A stretch of DNA of 64,000 nucleotides from Janibacter sp. HTCC2649 (GTDB taxonomy: Bacteria; Actinomycetota; Actinomycetes; Actinomycetales; Dermatophilaceae): positions 3,441,046 through 3,505,045 of the forward strand of contig NZ_CH672413.1 of NCBI RefSeq assembly GCF_000152705.1, read 5' to 3'. The notes beneath the pieces were generated by a model, which was not told the DNA's origin, did no database searches, and worked only from the letters and a program-made list of their open reading frames with translations. The translations under genes were made by a program, and so were the position numbers. This document shows, piece after piece, positions 7,775 to 15,052 of this stretch (within the stretch, counting starts at the first letter, position 1; each line of letters opens with the position of its first letter).

Positions 7775-8976
7775 GGACCGTCGACGAGCACCGGGCGGCG
7801 CTGCTGGCTCTGGTCTCTGCCCTTCCACCGGTGACAGTGGCCCTGTCGGAGGCTTTGGGTCGGGTGTTGGCTGCCGATGTCGTTGCGGCCGTGGACCTTC
7901 CGGGCTTCGACAACAGTGCCATGGACGGGTATGCCGTCCGCTCGGCCGACGTTGCCGGTGCCAGTGGGGATTCGCCCGTGGTGTTGGACGTCGATGGCGA
8001 CATCGCGGCCGGGGACACCCGCCGTCACGTGCTGAGGCCAGGCGCGGCGATGCGGATCATGACGGGTGCGCCCCTGCCCGAGGGTGCTGACGCGATCGTG
8101 CCGGTCGAGTCGAGTGACGGGGGAGTGTCGCGGGTTGCCGTGACCTTGGCGGCCGAGGTGGGTCGGCACCTGCGCCTGCAGGGCGAGGACGTGCGTGTCG
8201 GAGATGTCGTGCTGCATGCCGGGGCTCGTCTGGGGCCGGGGCAGGTGGCGCTCGCGGCGGCGTCGAACGTCGCGGAACTGACTGTGGCTGCGCGGCCTCG
8301 CGTCTCGATCCTGTCCACCGGCGACGAGCTGGTCCTGCCGGGCCAGCCGCTCGAGCATGGGCAGATCGTCGACTCCAACAGCGTGATGCTGGCCGCCCTG
8401 GTGACGGCCGCAGGTGCGGAGGTCGTGGGCAGCGGTCACCTTGATGACGACGCAGCGGCCATGAGGTCCTTGTTGCAGGACCCGCCCGGAGAGCCCGACC
8501 TCATCCTCACGACGGGGGGTGTGTCGATGGGTGCCTACGACACCGTCAAGGAAGTCCTGTCGGCCACCGGCACGGTCGACTTCGTCAAGGTGGCGATGCG
8601 GCCGGGGATGCCGCAGGGAGCTGGCGTCGTGGGGGAGCGGCGCACGCCGATCGTCACGCTGCCGGGCAACCCGGTGAGCTCGTTCGTCTCGTTCCACGTC
8701 TTCGTGCTGCCTGTGCTGCGCGCCCTGGCCGGTCTGGAGTGGGAGCAGGCGACGGCCGGAAGCGTTGCGGCACAGGGGTGGTCGTCGATCGAGGGCAGGG
8801 CAGAGTTCACGCGAGTGGTGCTCGACACCGACGGGGTGCGACCGTCGGGTGGTCAGGGGTCGCACATGCTCGGTGCCCTCGCCGACGCGACCCACCTGGC
8901 GGTCGTCGACGCCGCGACCACCCAGATCCAGCCCGGCGACGCGGTTCGCCTCCTGCCATTGGTGGGGCAGGATTGA
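7771..8976 (+). CDS. moeA: MoeA/gephyrin-like molybdopterin molybdotransferase (candidate Glp)
   Basis: Classically inserts molybdate into adenylated molybdopterin. The 401-residue protein has the MoeA order: N-terminal domain with LPGFDNSAMDGYA and RIMTGAPLPEGADAIVPVE, the MoCF_biosynth fold (SILSTGDEL, TTGGVSMGAYD) and C-terminal domain IV after LPGNPVSSFVSFHVF. It is preceded by the UDPGP gene and followed by moaC and mogA, which supports cofactor synthesis. The gene set galU-moeA-rimJ-membrane protein is also the one in which corynebacterial MoeA-like Glp acts as an FtsZ-binding division protein with receptor GlpR. Either or both roles are possible. Confidence 0.9.
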   Translation: MRTVDEHRAALLALVSALPPVTVALSEALGRVLAADVVAAVDLPGFDNSAMDGYAVRSADVAGASGDSPVVLDVDGDIAAGDTRRHVLRPGAAMRIMTGAPLPEGADAIVPVESSDGGVSRVAVTLAAEVGRHLRLQGEDVRVGDVVLHAGARLGPGQVALAAASNVAELTVAARPRVSILSTGDELVLPGQPLEHGQIVDSNSVMLAALVTAAGAEVVGSGHLDDDAAAMRSLLQDPPGEPDLILTTGGVSMGAYDTVKEVLSATGTVDFVKVAMRPGMPQGAGVVGERRTPIVTLPGNPVSSFVSFHVFVLPVLRALAGLEWEQATAGSVAAQGWSSIEGRAEFTRVVLDTDGVRPSGGQGSHMLGALADATHLAVVDAATTQIQPGDAVRLLPLVGQD

Positions 8977-8980
8977 CCTC

Positions 8981-9054
8981 GTCCCCAACTCACCCAATAA
9001 GAGGGTTGGGGACGTGGAAAGTTCAATGTCCCCAACCCTCTTATTGGGTGAGTT
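8981..9054. repeat. Palindromic repeat, family A (27-bp perfect arms)
   Basis: Starting four bases after the moeA stop, 8987-9013 is perfectly complementary to 9028-9054 across a 14-nt loop. The left arm contains a smaller hairpin, GTCCCCAAC (8981-8989) with GTTGGGGAC (9005-9013), so two alternative folds exist. The shared core is CACCCAATAAGAGGG. It may attenuate transcription between moeA and moaC. A partial second copy flanks the ISL3 element at 727-751. Confidence 0.85.
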
Positions 9055-9063
9055 AGGAACCAC

Positions 9064-9573
9064 GTGGCTAGCGACGAGAGCGACCAGGGCGACGCTCAGG
9101 CTCCCCGCGGCCTGACGCACGTCCGGGCCGACGGGACGGCGCACATGGTCGACGTCTCCGCCAAGGCCATCACCGCGCGCGAGGCCAGTGCTCGTGGTCG
9201 GGTTCTCCTCGCTCCCGCGGCGATCGCTGCCCTGCGCGACGGGACCGTCCCCAAAGGTGACGCGCTTGCGGTCGCCCGGCTGGCCGGCATACAGGCCGTG
9301 AAACGCACACCGGAACTCATCCCGCTGGCGCACCCGGTGGCCGTTCATGCCGCCAGCGTCGACCTTGATGTCGTCGATGACGGGGTCGACATCAGCGCCA
9401 CTGTGCGCACCGCCGACCGCACGGGCATTGAGATGGAAGCCCTCACCGCCGTGAGCGTCGCTGCCCTCGCCCTCATCGACATGATCAAGGCCGTCGACAA
9501 GCACGCCCGCATCACCGACGTGCGCGTCACCGCCAAGTCCGGAGGGCGCTCCGGCGACTGGGTGGAGGCATGA
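9064..9573 (+). CDS. moaC: Cyclic pyranopterin monophosphate synthase MoaC
   Basis: Second enzyme of molybdenum-cofactor synthesis: converts the MoaA product 3',8-cyclo-GTP to cyclic pyranopterin monophosphate. The 169-residue protein has the full MoaC fold with KGDALAVARLAGIQAVK, the LIPLAHP loop, MEALTAVSVAALALIDM and the catalytic Lys/Asp region DMIKAVDK. GTG start at 9064, ten bases after the family A palindrome. Overlaps mogA by four bases (ATGA). MoaA is not in the window. Confidence 0.93.
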   Translation: MASDESDQGDAQAPRGLTHVRADGTAHMVDVSAKAITAREASARGRVLLAPAAIAALRDGTVPKGDALAVARLAGIQAVKRTPELIPLAHPVAVHAASVDLDVVDDGVDISATVRTADRTGIEMEALTAVSVAALALIDMIKAVDKHARITDVRVTAKSGGRSGDWVEA

Positions 9574-10064
9574 GCGGCGATGCCGGCCTGGCCGGTCGGC
9601 GCGCGATCGTCGTGACTGCCTCGACTCGTGCCTCTCAGGGCGTCTACCCCGACAAGGGCGGTGCCCTCATCGTGCAGACCCTGCGCGCCTGGGGTGCCGA
9701 GGTCGACGACCCCACCGTGGTGCCCGACGCTGACGTCGCCGAGACCCTCGTTGCTGCCCTGGCGGCACGGCCCGACCTGCTCATCACCACCGGTGGCACG
9801 GGCATCAACCCCACCGACGCGACTCCCGAAGCAACGGCTCCGCTCCTCGATCGCGTGATCCCGGGGATCGCCGAGGCAATCCGCGCGGCAGGCGTCGCGG
9901 GTGGCGTGCCGACCGCAATGCTCTCGCGCGGGCTCGTCGGCGTTGCTGGGGCGACTCTGGTCGTCAACCTGCCCGGGTCGACCGGTGGGGTGCGCGACGC
10001 TCTCGCGGTGCTCGAACCCGTCCTCGGCCATGCCCTCAGCCAGCTCGCCGGCGGTGACCACTGA
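9570..10064 (+). CDS. MogA/MoaB-family molybdopterin adenylyltransferase-like protein
   Basis: Single MoCF_biosynth domain of 164 residues, the fold that adenylates molybdopterin before MoeA adds molybdate. Visible motifs are IVVTASTRASQG near the N-terminus, DLLITTGGTGINPTDATPEA in the nucleotide loop and VVNLPGSTGGVRDAL at the end. It shares ATGA with moaC upstream and its stop abuts the acetyltransferase start (TGATG), so it is translationally coupled on both sides. MogA and MoaB cannot be separated by sequence alone here. Confidence 0.88.
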   Translation: MSGDAGLAGRRAIVVTASTRASQGVYPDKGGALIVQTLRAWGAEVDDPTVVPDADVAETLVAALAARPDLLITTGGTGINPTDATPEATAPLLDRVIPGIAEAIRAAGVAGGVPTAMLSRGLVGVAGATLVVNLPGSTGGVRDALAVLEPVLGHALSQLAGGDH

Positions 10065-10729
10065 TGCACTGGAGTCGCCCACGTCGTGGCTGGTCCCTGC
10101 TGCTGGCCGGCACGACGCCCCATGGTGTGCCGATCCTGCTGCGGCCGCTGAGGTCCGAGGACGTCGATGAGTACACGTCGGTCCGGGCCCTCAACCGGCA
10201 CTGGCTCAGCCCGTGGGACGCGACCTCGCCCGTGCCGGCGACGTCGCCCCGCACCTTCGATGATCTCGTCAACCTCTATCAGGAGGACGCGCTCGCCGGC
10301 CGAATGGTCCCGCTCGTCATCGAGACCGATGGCCGGCTCGTGGGCCAGGTCAACGTCAGCAACATCGTGATGGGGTCCTTCCGGTCCTGCACCGTCGGCT
10401 ACTGGGTGGCCCAGTCGGTGGCAGGCAGGGGCATCATCCCGACGGCTCTGGCCCTCGTCTGCGACCACGTGATCCATGACGTTGGCGTGCACCGGATCGA
10501 GGTCAACATCCGCCCCGAGAATGCCGCGAGCCTCGCCGTCGTCCACAAACTCGGCTTCCGTGACGAGGGACTGCGCGAGCGGATGCTCCACATCGACGGC
10601 GACTGGCGCGATCACCGCTCCTTTGCCCTGACGACAGAGGATCTGGCCGGTGGGACGGTCATGGACCGTCTGACCCACACGTCACAGCAGTCACGTGGGC
10701 GACACACCGTAGAGGGTCCGACTGACTGA
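10064..10729 (+). CDS. RimJ/RimL-type GNAT acetyltransferase
   Basis: Acetyl-CoA-dependent N-acetyltransferase of 221 residues, probably acting on a protein N-terminus. It has the LLRPLRSEDVDEY start of the GNAT_3 fold, GYWVAQSVAGRGIIPTAL as acetyl-CoA binding motif A, and the HRIEVNIRPENAASLAVVHK segment typical of RimJ. The gene lies between the molybdopterin genes and the GlpR-like gene, the place of rimJ (Rv0995) in mycobacteria. True ribosomal-protein S5 activity is not shown by sequence. Confidence 0.85.
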   Translation: MHWSRPRRGWSLLLAGTTPHGVPILLRPLRSEDVDEYTSVRALNRHWLSPWDATSPVPATSPRTFDDLVNLYQEDALAGRMVPLVIETDGRLVGQVNVSNIVMGSFRSCTVGYWVAQSVAGRGIIPTALALVCDHVIHDVGVHRIEVNIRPENAASLAVVHKLGFRDEGLRERMLHIDGDWRDHRSFALTTEDLAGGTVMDRLTHTSQQSRGRHTVEGPTD

Positions 10730-10749
10730 CCCTCTGCACGCATAACGTC

Positions 10750-11721
10750 GTGTTTGTGCAGCCGAGCAGCCTGATCTTCCTGGTCATCATCGGGATTTGG
10801 GCTGCCTATTTTGTCCAGTACTGGGTCCGTCGGCGCGAGCACCTCGCCACGATCCGATCGGTCGACGCGTTCTCCGAGACGATGCGAGTCCTTCAGCGAC
10901 GCGCGCCTCTGCCCTCGGTCGACCACGGTGGACAGGCTCCCCGGACCTACGCCGTCAGCCCCGCCCGCGCGATGCGACCCCAGGTCACGGTCAAGCGCGC
11001 CGAGGCGCACGTCGCCGCGCCGGTCGAGCAGATCGAGCACGTCGAGGTCGTCGAGCCGGTGGCCGCGACGCACGTCGGCATGCGCCCCAACCGCGCCACT
11101 CGCGGCACCGTCGTCCTCATCGGCCTGGCCGGGACCGTCATCTTCGGACTCCTCTCCGCGCTCGGTGTGCTGGTGTCCTGGTCCTTCGTCGTTCCTCTGG
11201 CCATGGCTGCCGGCGGCTTCGTCTGGCTCCGCGCCGGTGTCCAGGCCGAGATGAAGGCGCTGCGCGCCGCTCGCGGTCGTGCTCGTCGTGCTGCCGCGCG
11301 CACCTCAGCTCCTGCTCCGCGAGTGTCTGCGCCCGTTGCCGAGTCCTCGCCCCCGATGGCCGCGCCGTCGCCGCAGCGTTCGGCCGACGTTGTCGCCAAC
11401 GAGCCCGCTGTCGAACCCGTCCTCGAGTCGGCGCCCTTCGACGTGGCCACCGAGGTGGCCGCCAGCGCCGCCTCGTCATCGCCCGCCGCCGACGAGGTCG
11501 CGGAGCTGCCGCCCGTCGCCCAGCACGAGGTGGCACTGCCCGAGCTCGACGAGGACGACATCCCGCTCACGTGGGACCCCCGCCCGGTGCCTCGCCCGAC
11601 CTACACGATGAAGGCCAAGGCCGCCGAGCGGCCCGCTCCGACCCGGGAAGCCGAGCCGGAAGCGCGCGCCGAGCACCCGGCATACGACGAGGTTCTGCAG
11701 CGTCGCACGGCTGGTGGCTGA
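10750..11721 (+). CDS. GlpR/Rv0996-like membrane protein
   Basis: 323 residues. The first 22 residues form a membrane helix followed by WVRRREHLATIRSVDAFSETMRVL, a motif conserved in actinobacterial homologues of Rv0996. A cytoplasmic stretch follows, then two close helices (about residues 118-160) and a long Ala/Pro/Glu-rich tail. In Corynebacterium the orthologous neighbour of the MoeA-like protein, GlpR, is its membrane receptor at the division site. The same neighbourhood here suggests the same role, by synteny. GTG start at 10750; GTG 10756 is possible. Ends before a strong bidirectional terminator. Confidence 0.75.
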   Translation: MFVQPSSLIFLVIIGIWAAYFVQYWVRRREHLATIRSVDAFSETMRVLQRRAPLPSVDHGGQAPRTYAVSPARAMRPQVTVKRAEAHVAAPVEQIEHVEVVEPVAATHVGMRPNRATRGTVVLIGLAGTVIFGLLSALGVLVSWSFVVPLAMAAGGFVWLRAGVQAEMKALRAARGRARRAAARTSAPAPRVSAPVAESSPPMAAPSPQRSADVVANEPAVEPVLESAPFDVATEVAASAASSSPAADEVAELPPVAQHEVALPELDEDDIPLTWDPRPVPRPTYTMKAKAAERPAPTREAEPEARAEHPAYDEVLQRRTAGG

Positions 11722-11738
11722 GCCACCCCACACGCAGA

Positions 11739-11780
11739 CACGACGAACGCCCCCGCGACATCGCGGGGGCGTTCGTCGTG
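11739..11780. terminator. Bidirectional terminator between glpR-like gene and AI-2E exporter
   Basis: A nearly perfect palindrome of about 20 bp per arm with core GAACGCCCCCGCGA and TCGCGGGGGCGTTC, between two convergent genes (stops at 11721 and 11788). There is no U-tract, as is usual in actinobacteria. Confidence 0.85.
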
Positions 11781-11787
11781 GGCCAGG

Positions 11788-13014
11788 CTACGTTGAGTGT
11801 TCGGCGTCCTCGAGGTCTTCCTCGAGCTCGGCGGGCAGCGGCTCCTCGTCGAGGAGGTGGTGGCCGACGGCGTTGAGCACGGCAACGAGCGGGACGGCGA
11901 TGAGCGCGCCGAGGATTCCGGCGGCGACGACGCCGCCGGCGATGCCGAGGATGACGGCCAGCGGGTGCACCCGCACGGCGCGACCGAGGAGGAACGGCTG
12001 CAGGACGTGCGACTCGAGCTGCTGGACCGCGATAACGCCACCAAGCATGATCAGCGCCTGGACGGGGCCGAGGGCCACCAGAGCCAGCAGGACCGGCACG
12101 GCGCCGGAGATCGCGGCACCGATGACGGGGATGAACGCACCGAAGAAGACGAGCACGGCGACACCCGAGGCGAAAGGCACCCCGAGCAGTCCGGCCACGA
12201 TGCCGATGCCGAGGGCGTCAACAGCGGCCACGAGGATTGTCGCGCGGGTGAAGGCGGACAGCTGACCCCAGGCGATCACCCCGGAGGAGTGGACGCGATC
12301 GCGCGACGTGCGCGGGAAGAGACGGACGACCCACGCCCAGATGCGCTCGCCGTCGTAGAGGAAGAAGAAGAGCGCGAACATCGAGATGAAGAAGCCGGCG
12401 ACGAGGTGGGTCACGGTCAGCCCGGCCTGTGCCGCGGTCTCACCGAGGCTGCCTCCACCGGAGCTCAGCTGCTCGCGGGCCTTGTCGATCCATCCGTCGA
12501 CCTGCGAGTCCGTGAGCCCGAAGCTCGTGCGGAACCAGCTGCGGATCTCGTCGATGCCTTGACCGACCTGGGTGCTGATGTCGCTGAACTGCGACGAGAA
12601 CTGCGACCCGACGAAGCTCAGGGCGCCGATGATGACCGCGAGCGTGCCGAGGACGGTGAGACCGGCAGCAGCGCCGCGCGGGATGACGCGGGCCAGGAAG
12701 CGGGTGATCGGCATGAGCAGGGCCGTGAGGAGCATCGCGATGATGATCGGCACCGTGACCTCGGAGAAGTAGGCGAAGAGCCACAGGGCGCCGAGCACGG
12801 CGGCCGCGATGATGATCATGCGCCACGACCACTCGCTCGCGGTGCGCACTCCCATCGGGACCTGCCACGCTGCCGGCTGGTGCGTCGGATCGGTGTCGAC
12901 GCAGTGCTCGTCGGAGGTCAGCGGGGACGCGGGCGTCGGCGCCGGCATCCCGAGTTTGGGCAGGTCAGCGGGGTCGGCACGACCGGCCCGGGACGACGGC
13001 ATACGAAGGCGCAT
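11788..13014 (-). CDS. AI-2E family transporter
   Basis: Polytopic inner-membrane permease of 408 residues. After a Pro-rich N-terminal tail of about 80 residues come paired helices (AAAVLGALWLFAYF, VPIIIAMLLTALLMPI), a soluble loop (about 170-220), and the C-terminal helices with GVIAVQQLESHVLQPFLLGR, the best-conserved AI-2E_transport motif. Family members export diverse small molecules, so the AI-2 name is not evidence of substrate. ATG 13014 or 13002 could be the start; an octamer hairpin at 12997-13032 overlaps this region. Longer extensions run through a tRNA gene and are not real. Confidence 0.85.
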   Translation of the reverse strand: MRLRMPSSRAGRADPADLPKLGMPAPTPASPLTSDEHCVDTDPTHQPAAWQVPMGVRTASEWSWRMIIIAAAVLGALWLFAYFSEVTVPIIIAMLLTALLMPITRFLARVIPRGAAAGLTVLGTLAVIIGALSFVGSQFSSQFSDISTQVGQGIDEIRSWFRTSFGLTDSQVDGWIDKAREQLSSGGGSLGETAAQAGLTVTHLVAGFFISMFALFFFLYDGERIWAWVVRLFPRTSRDRVHSSGVIAWGQLSAFTRATILVAAVDALGIGIVAGLLGVPFASGVAVLVFFGAFIPVIGAAISGAVPVLLALVALGPVQALIMLGGVIAVQQLESHVLQPFLLGRAVRVHPLAVILGIAGGVVAAGILGALIAVPLVAVLNAVGHHLLDEEPLPAELEEDLEDAEHST

Positions 13015-13032
13015 GTTGCTGAGCGTATGCCG
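12997..13032. repeat. Hairpin of two inverted CGGCATAC/GTATGCCG octamers
   Basis: CGGCATACG (12997-13005) pairs with CGTATGCCG (13024-13032) over an 18-nt loop that contains the upstream candidate ATG of the AI-2E gene. This is the second of three closely spaced inverted octamer pairs in the window. Confidence 0.6.
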
Positions 13033-13087
13033 GGCCGATCCAGTTTCGTGACCGGCCGTCGCCGGTGTTATCGTGAGGCCGCTCAAT

Positions 13088-13163
13088 GGGGCTGTGGCGC
13101 AGTTGGTAGCGCGTCTCGTTCGCAATGAGAAGGCCAGGGGTTCGAATCCCCTCAGCTCCACCA
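13088..13163 (+). tRNA. tRNA-Ala (anticodon CGC)
   Basis: A 73-nt cloverleaf with encoded CCA (13161-13163). The acceptor stem GGGGCTG pairs with CAGCTCC and includes the G3-U70 pair that identifies alanine tRNA. The anticodon loop TTCGCAA puts CGC at 13121-13123; the T arm contains GGTTCGAATCC. Reads GCG codons. Confidence 0.96.
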
Positions 13164-13170
13164 GAGTGAA

Positions 13171-13205
13171 GAGGACCGGACACGACATCGTGTCCGGTCC
13201 TCTTT
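13171..13205 (+). terminator. Rho-independent terminator after tRNA-Ala
   Basis: GAGGACCGGACACGA (13171-13185) pairs perfectly with TCGTGTCCGGTCCTC (13188-13202), followed by TTT. It starts seven bases after the tRNA CCA. Confidence 0.9.
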
Positions 13206-13300
13206 CGTGTCCGTGCCGGGCAGACGCCTCACGGAGGTGATGGGATGGCTCAAGGGTCGCGGATGACCGGTCGCCCCCATCCCCGGAGCAAGGACGCCTC

Positions 13301-14071
13301 ATGACGGACAACCAGAACCCCTTCGCGCTGGACGGCCGGGTGGCCGTGGTCACCGGCGGGACCCGTGGCCTCGGAGAGGGATTCGCCAAGGCCCTCGGCG
13401 CCGCCGGCGCGTCGGTCATGCTGCTGGGACGCGACCAGGAGCGAGGCGCCGAGGTCGCACAGGCGCTGGCCGAGGACGGCGTCGACACGGCGTACCTCCC
13501 CGTGGACGTCACCCAGCCCGACGACGTGACCCGGGCCCTCGACCAGACCCTGGAACGCTTCGGGCGGTGCGACATCCTCGTCAACAACGCCGGTGCCTGC
13601 GTGCACGCCCCGGCCCTCGACGTCACACCGGAGGACTGGCGCCGGGTGATGAACGTCAACCTCGACGCGGTGTGGACCTGCAGCCAGACGTTCGGTCGGC
13701 ACTTCGTGCAGGAGCGGGCGGGGACGATCATCAACATTGGGTCCATGTCGGGCCTCATCGTCAACCGACCCCAGTGGCAGCCTGCCTACAACGCGTCCAA
13801 GGCGGCCGTGCACCATCTCACCCGTAGCCTGGCCGCGGAGTGGGGTGAGTTCGGGGTGCGGGTCAACGCGCTGGCGCCCGGCTACATCAAGACCAACATG
13901 TCCCCGGTCGACGAGCCGCGCTTCCGACAGAACTGGATCGAGGACGCCCCGTTGAGGCGCTACGGCACGGTCGAGGAGCTCGCGCCGGCGGTGGTCTTCC
14001 TGGCCAGCGACGCCTCGTCGTTCGTCACCGGCTCGGTGCTCGTCGCCGATGGTGGTTACACGGCCTTCTGA
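13301..14071 (+). CDS. SDR-family NAD(P)-dependent oxidoreductase
   Basis: Classical short-chain dehydrogenase/reductase of 256 residues. Rossmann glycine motif TGGTRGLGEG, NNAG motif (DILVNNAGAC), catalytic Ser in INIGSMSG, and YNASK for the Tyr/Lys pair; PGYIKT and the C-terminal GSVLVADGGYT complete the fold. Probably oxidises a polyol or sugar, but the substrate is not predictable. It has a GGAG-type RBS upstream of ATG 13301. It stands alone between tRNA-Ala and a decayed yihY fragment, which may mark an insertion point. Confidence 0.9.
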   Translation: MTDNQNPFALDGRVAVVTGGTRGLGEGFAKALGAAGASVMLLGRDQERGAEVAQALAEDGVDTAYLPVDVTQPDDVTRALDQTLERFGRCDILVNNAGACVHAPALDVTPEDWRRVMNVNLDAVWTCSQTFGRHFVQERAGTIINIGSMSGLIVNRPQWQPAYNASKAAVHHLTRSLAAEWGEFGVRVNALAPGYIKTNMSPVDEPRFRQNWIEDAPLRRYGTVEELAPAVVFLASDASSFVTGSVLVADGGYTAF

Positions 14072-14077
14072 CGCGGG

Positions 14078-14150
14078 CCGGCTACCTCTTCGGGCTCATC
14101 GCCTCATGGGCGTTCCTGTCCTTCTTGGCACTGCTCATCCTCTTGACGAC
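14078..14150 (+). pseudogene. Decayed fragment of a yihY-like gene
   Basis: These roughly 70 bases encode GYLFGLIASWAFLSFLALL in the frame matching GYLVGLIAYYAFLSFFPLL of the intact YihY protein (about 15150-15215), with clear nucleotide similarity as well. No start codon, no continuation; the UDG-like gene begins (on the other strand) right after. It is a relic of a duplication or rearrangement. Confidence 0.6.
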
Positions 14151-14163
14151 CGGCCTGACCCGG

Positions 14164-14955
14164 TCAGGGAACCTCGATCGAGATGTTGGCGCGCTCGGTG
14201 CCCGGAGTGGCCGTGGGCAGCGAGGCCCAGAAGTCCGTGTTGCGCATCCACGCCGGGAAGCCGAAGGGGAGGTCCCGGCTGGGGATCTCGGGGAGCTCGG
14301 CCACCGTGAAGTCGCTGCCGTAGGGGACGAGCGGCATGACGACGTCGGGGTGCGCGAGGGTGGGGTGGAGCGCTTGCAGGGCGACGTTCCAGTTGTCGAG
14401 GAGGTCCTTGCGGCTGATCGGTCCGTTGGGCTTGTCGGCGGTGGGGTGCAGCGCCTTGTGGAACTGGACCGTGGCGGCTGCGGCGGCCCCGGCCGGTGTC
14501 GCCTTGAAGGCCGTCCAGGCGTTGAAGGCTGGGGTGCCGAAGGTGACGACGGTTTCGATCCTGCCCTTGGCGAAGGCCGCTTCCAGCCACTGGTTCCGGT
14601 ATGCCGCGATCTCCGGATCGTTCAGGTGCGGCAGGGCCATGCTCTGGTTGAAGATGCCGTAGAGGAAGGCGTTGATCATCAGGTAGCTCTTGGTGTAGCC
14701 GAGCTTCTCGACGAAGCCCTGGACGCGTCGACCGGCCTGGCCCGACAGGCATCGGCGGGTGACCGCCTCGGTCTGGGCCGGGTCCTGGCCGATGACAAGC
14801 AGGCGCGCCGTGCCGTTGGCGCGTCCGCGGTAGAAGATCGGGCCCCACAGGGATCGGAAGCCGTCAGCGCCCCTGAAAACGGTTTCGTCGGGGTAGTTGC
14901 GGCACAACGTCCTGAACGTCCCCGTGGGTCCGGTATCGAACGGATCTGTGATCAT
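14164..14955 (-). CDS. Uracil-DNA glycosylase-like protein
   Basis: 263 residues from ATG 14955 (an upstream ATG at 15021 gives 285). The motif ARLLVIGQDPAQTEA resembles motif 1 of the UDG superfamily (GQDP), NAFLYGIFNQ and VVTFGTPAFNAWTAF fit the core, and ALHPTLAHP may be the C-terminal motif. That would make it a base-excision enzyme removing uracil from DNA. The family link is by motif only, and substrate range is open. It lies between the yihY fragment and intact yihY, transcribed away from the latter. Confidence 0.65.
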   Translation of the reverse strand: MITDPFDTGPTGTFRTLCRNYPDETVFRGADGFRSLWGPIFYRGRANGTARLLVIGQDPAQTEAVTRRCLSGQAGRRVQGFVEKLGYTKSYLMINAFLYGIFNQSMALPHLNDPEIAAYRNQWLEAAFAKGRIETVVTFGTPAFNAWTAFKATPAGAAAAATVQFHKALHPTADKPNGPISRKDLLDNWNVALQALHPTLAHPDVVMPLVPYGSDFTVAELPEIPSRDLPFGFPAWMRNTDFWASLPTATPGTERANISIEVP

Positions 14956-15052
14956 CGCGGCCACCCGTTGAAGTCGAGTTACGTGCACCACCCACCATCG
15001 TGGACCGCCTACGTGTCTCACGGGAAGGGCTCAGTGTGGTGAGATTCGTGGC

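Noticed and set aside
9064-10064. Complete molybdenum-cofactor operon
   Set aside because: Only moeA, moaC and mogA are present; moaA, moaD, moaE and transport genes are absent from the window.
13000-13183. Short frame GAEGIRTPGLLIANETRYQLRH
   Set aside because: Antisense translation of tRNA-Ala.
13015-13764. N-terminal extension of the AI-2E transporter
   Set aside because: It runs through the tRNA-Ala gene and antisense to the SDR gene.
13088-15050. Integrated genomic island at tRNA-Ala
   Set aside because: No integrase and no repeat of the tRNA 3' end was found downstream; only the yihY fragment hints at rearrangement.
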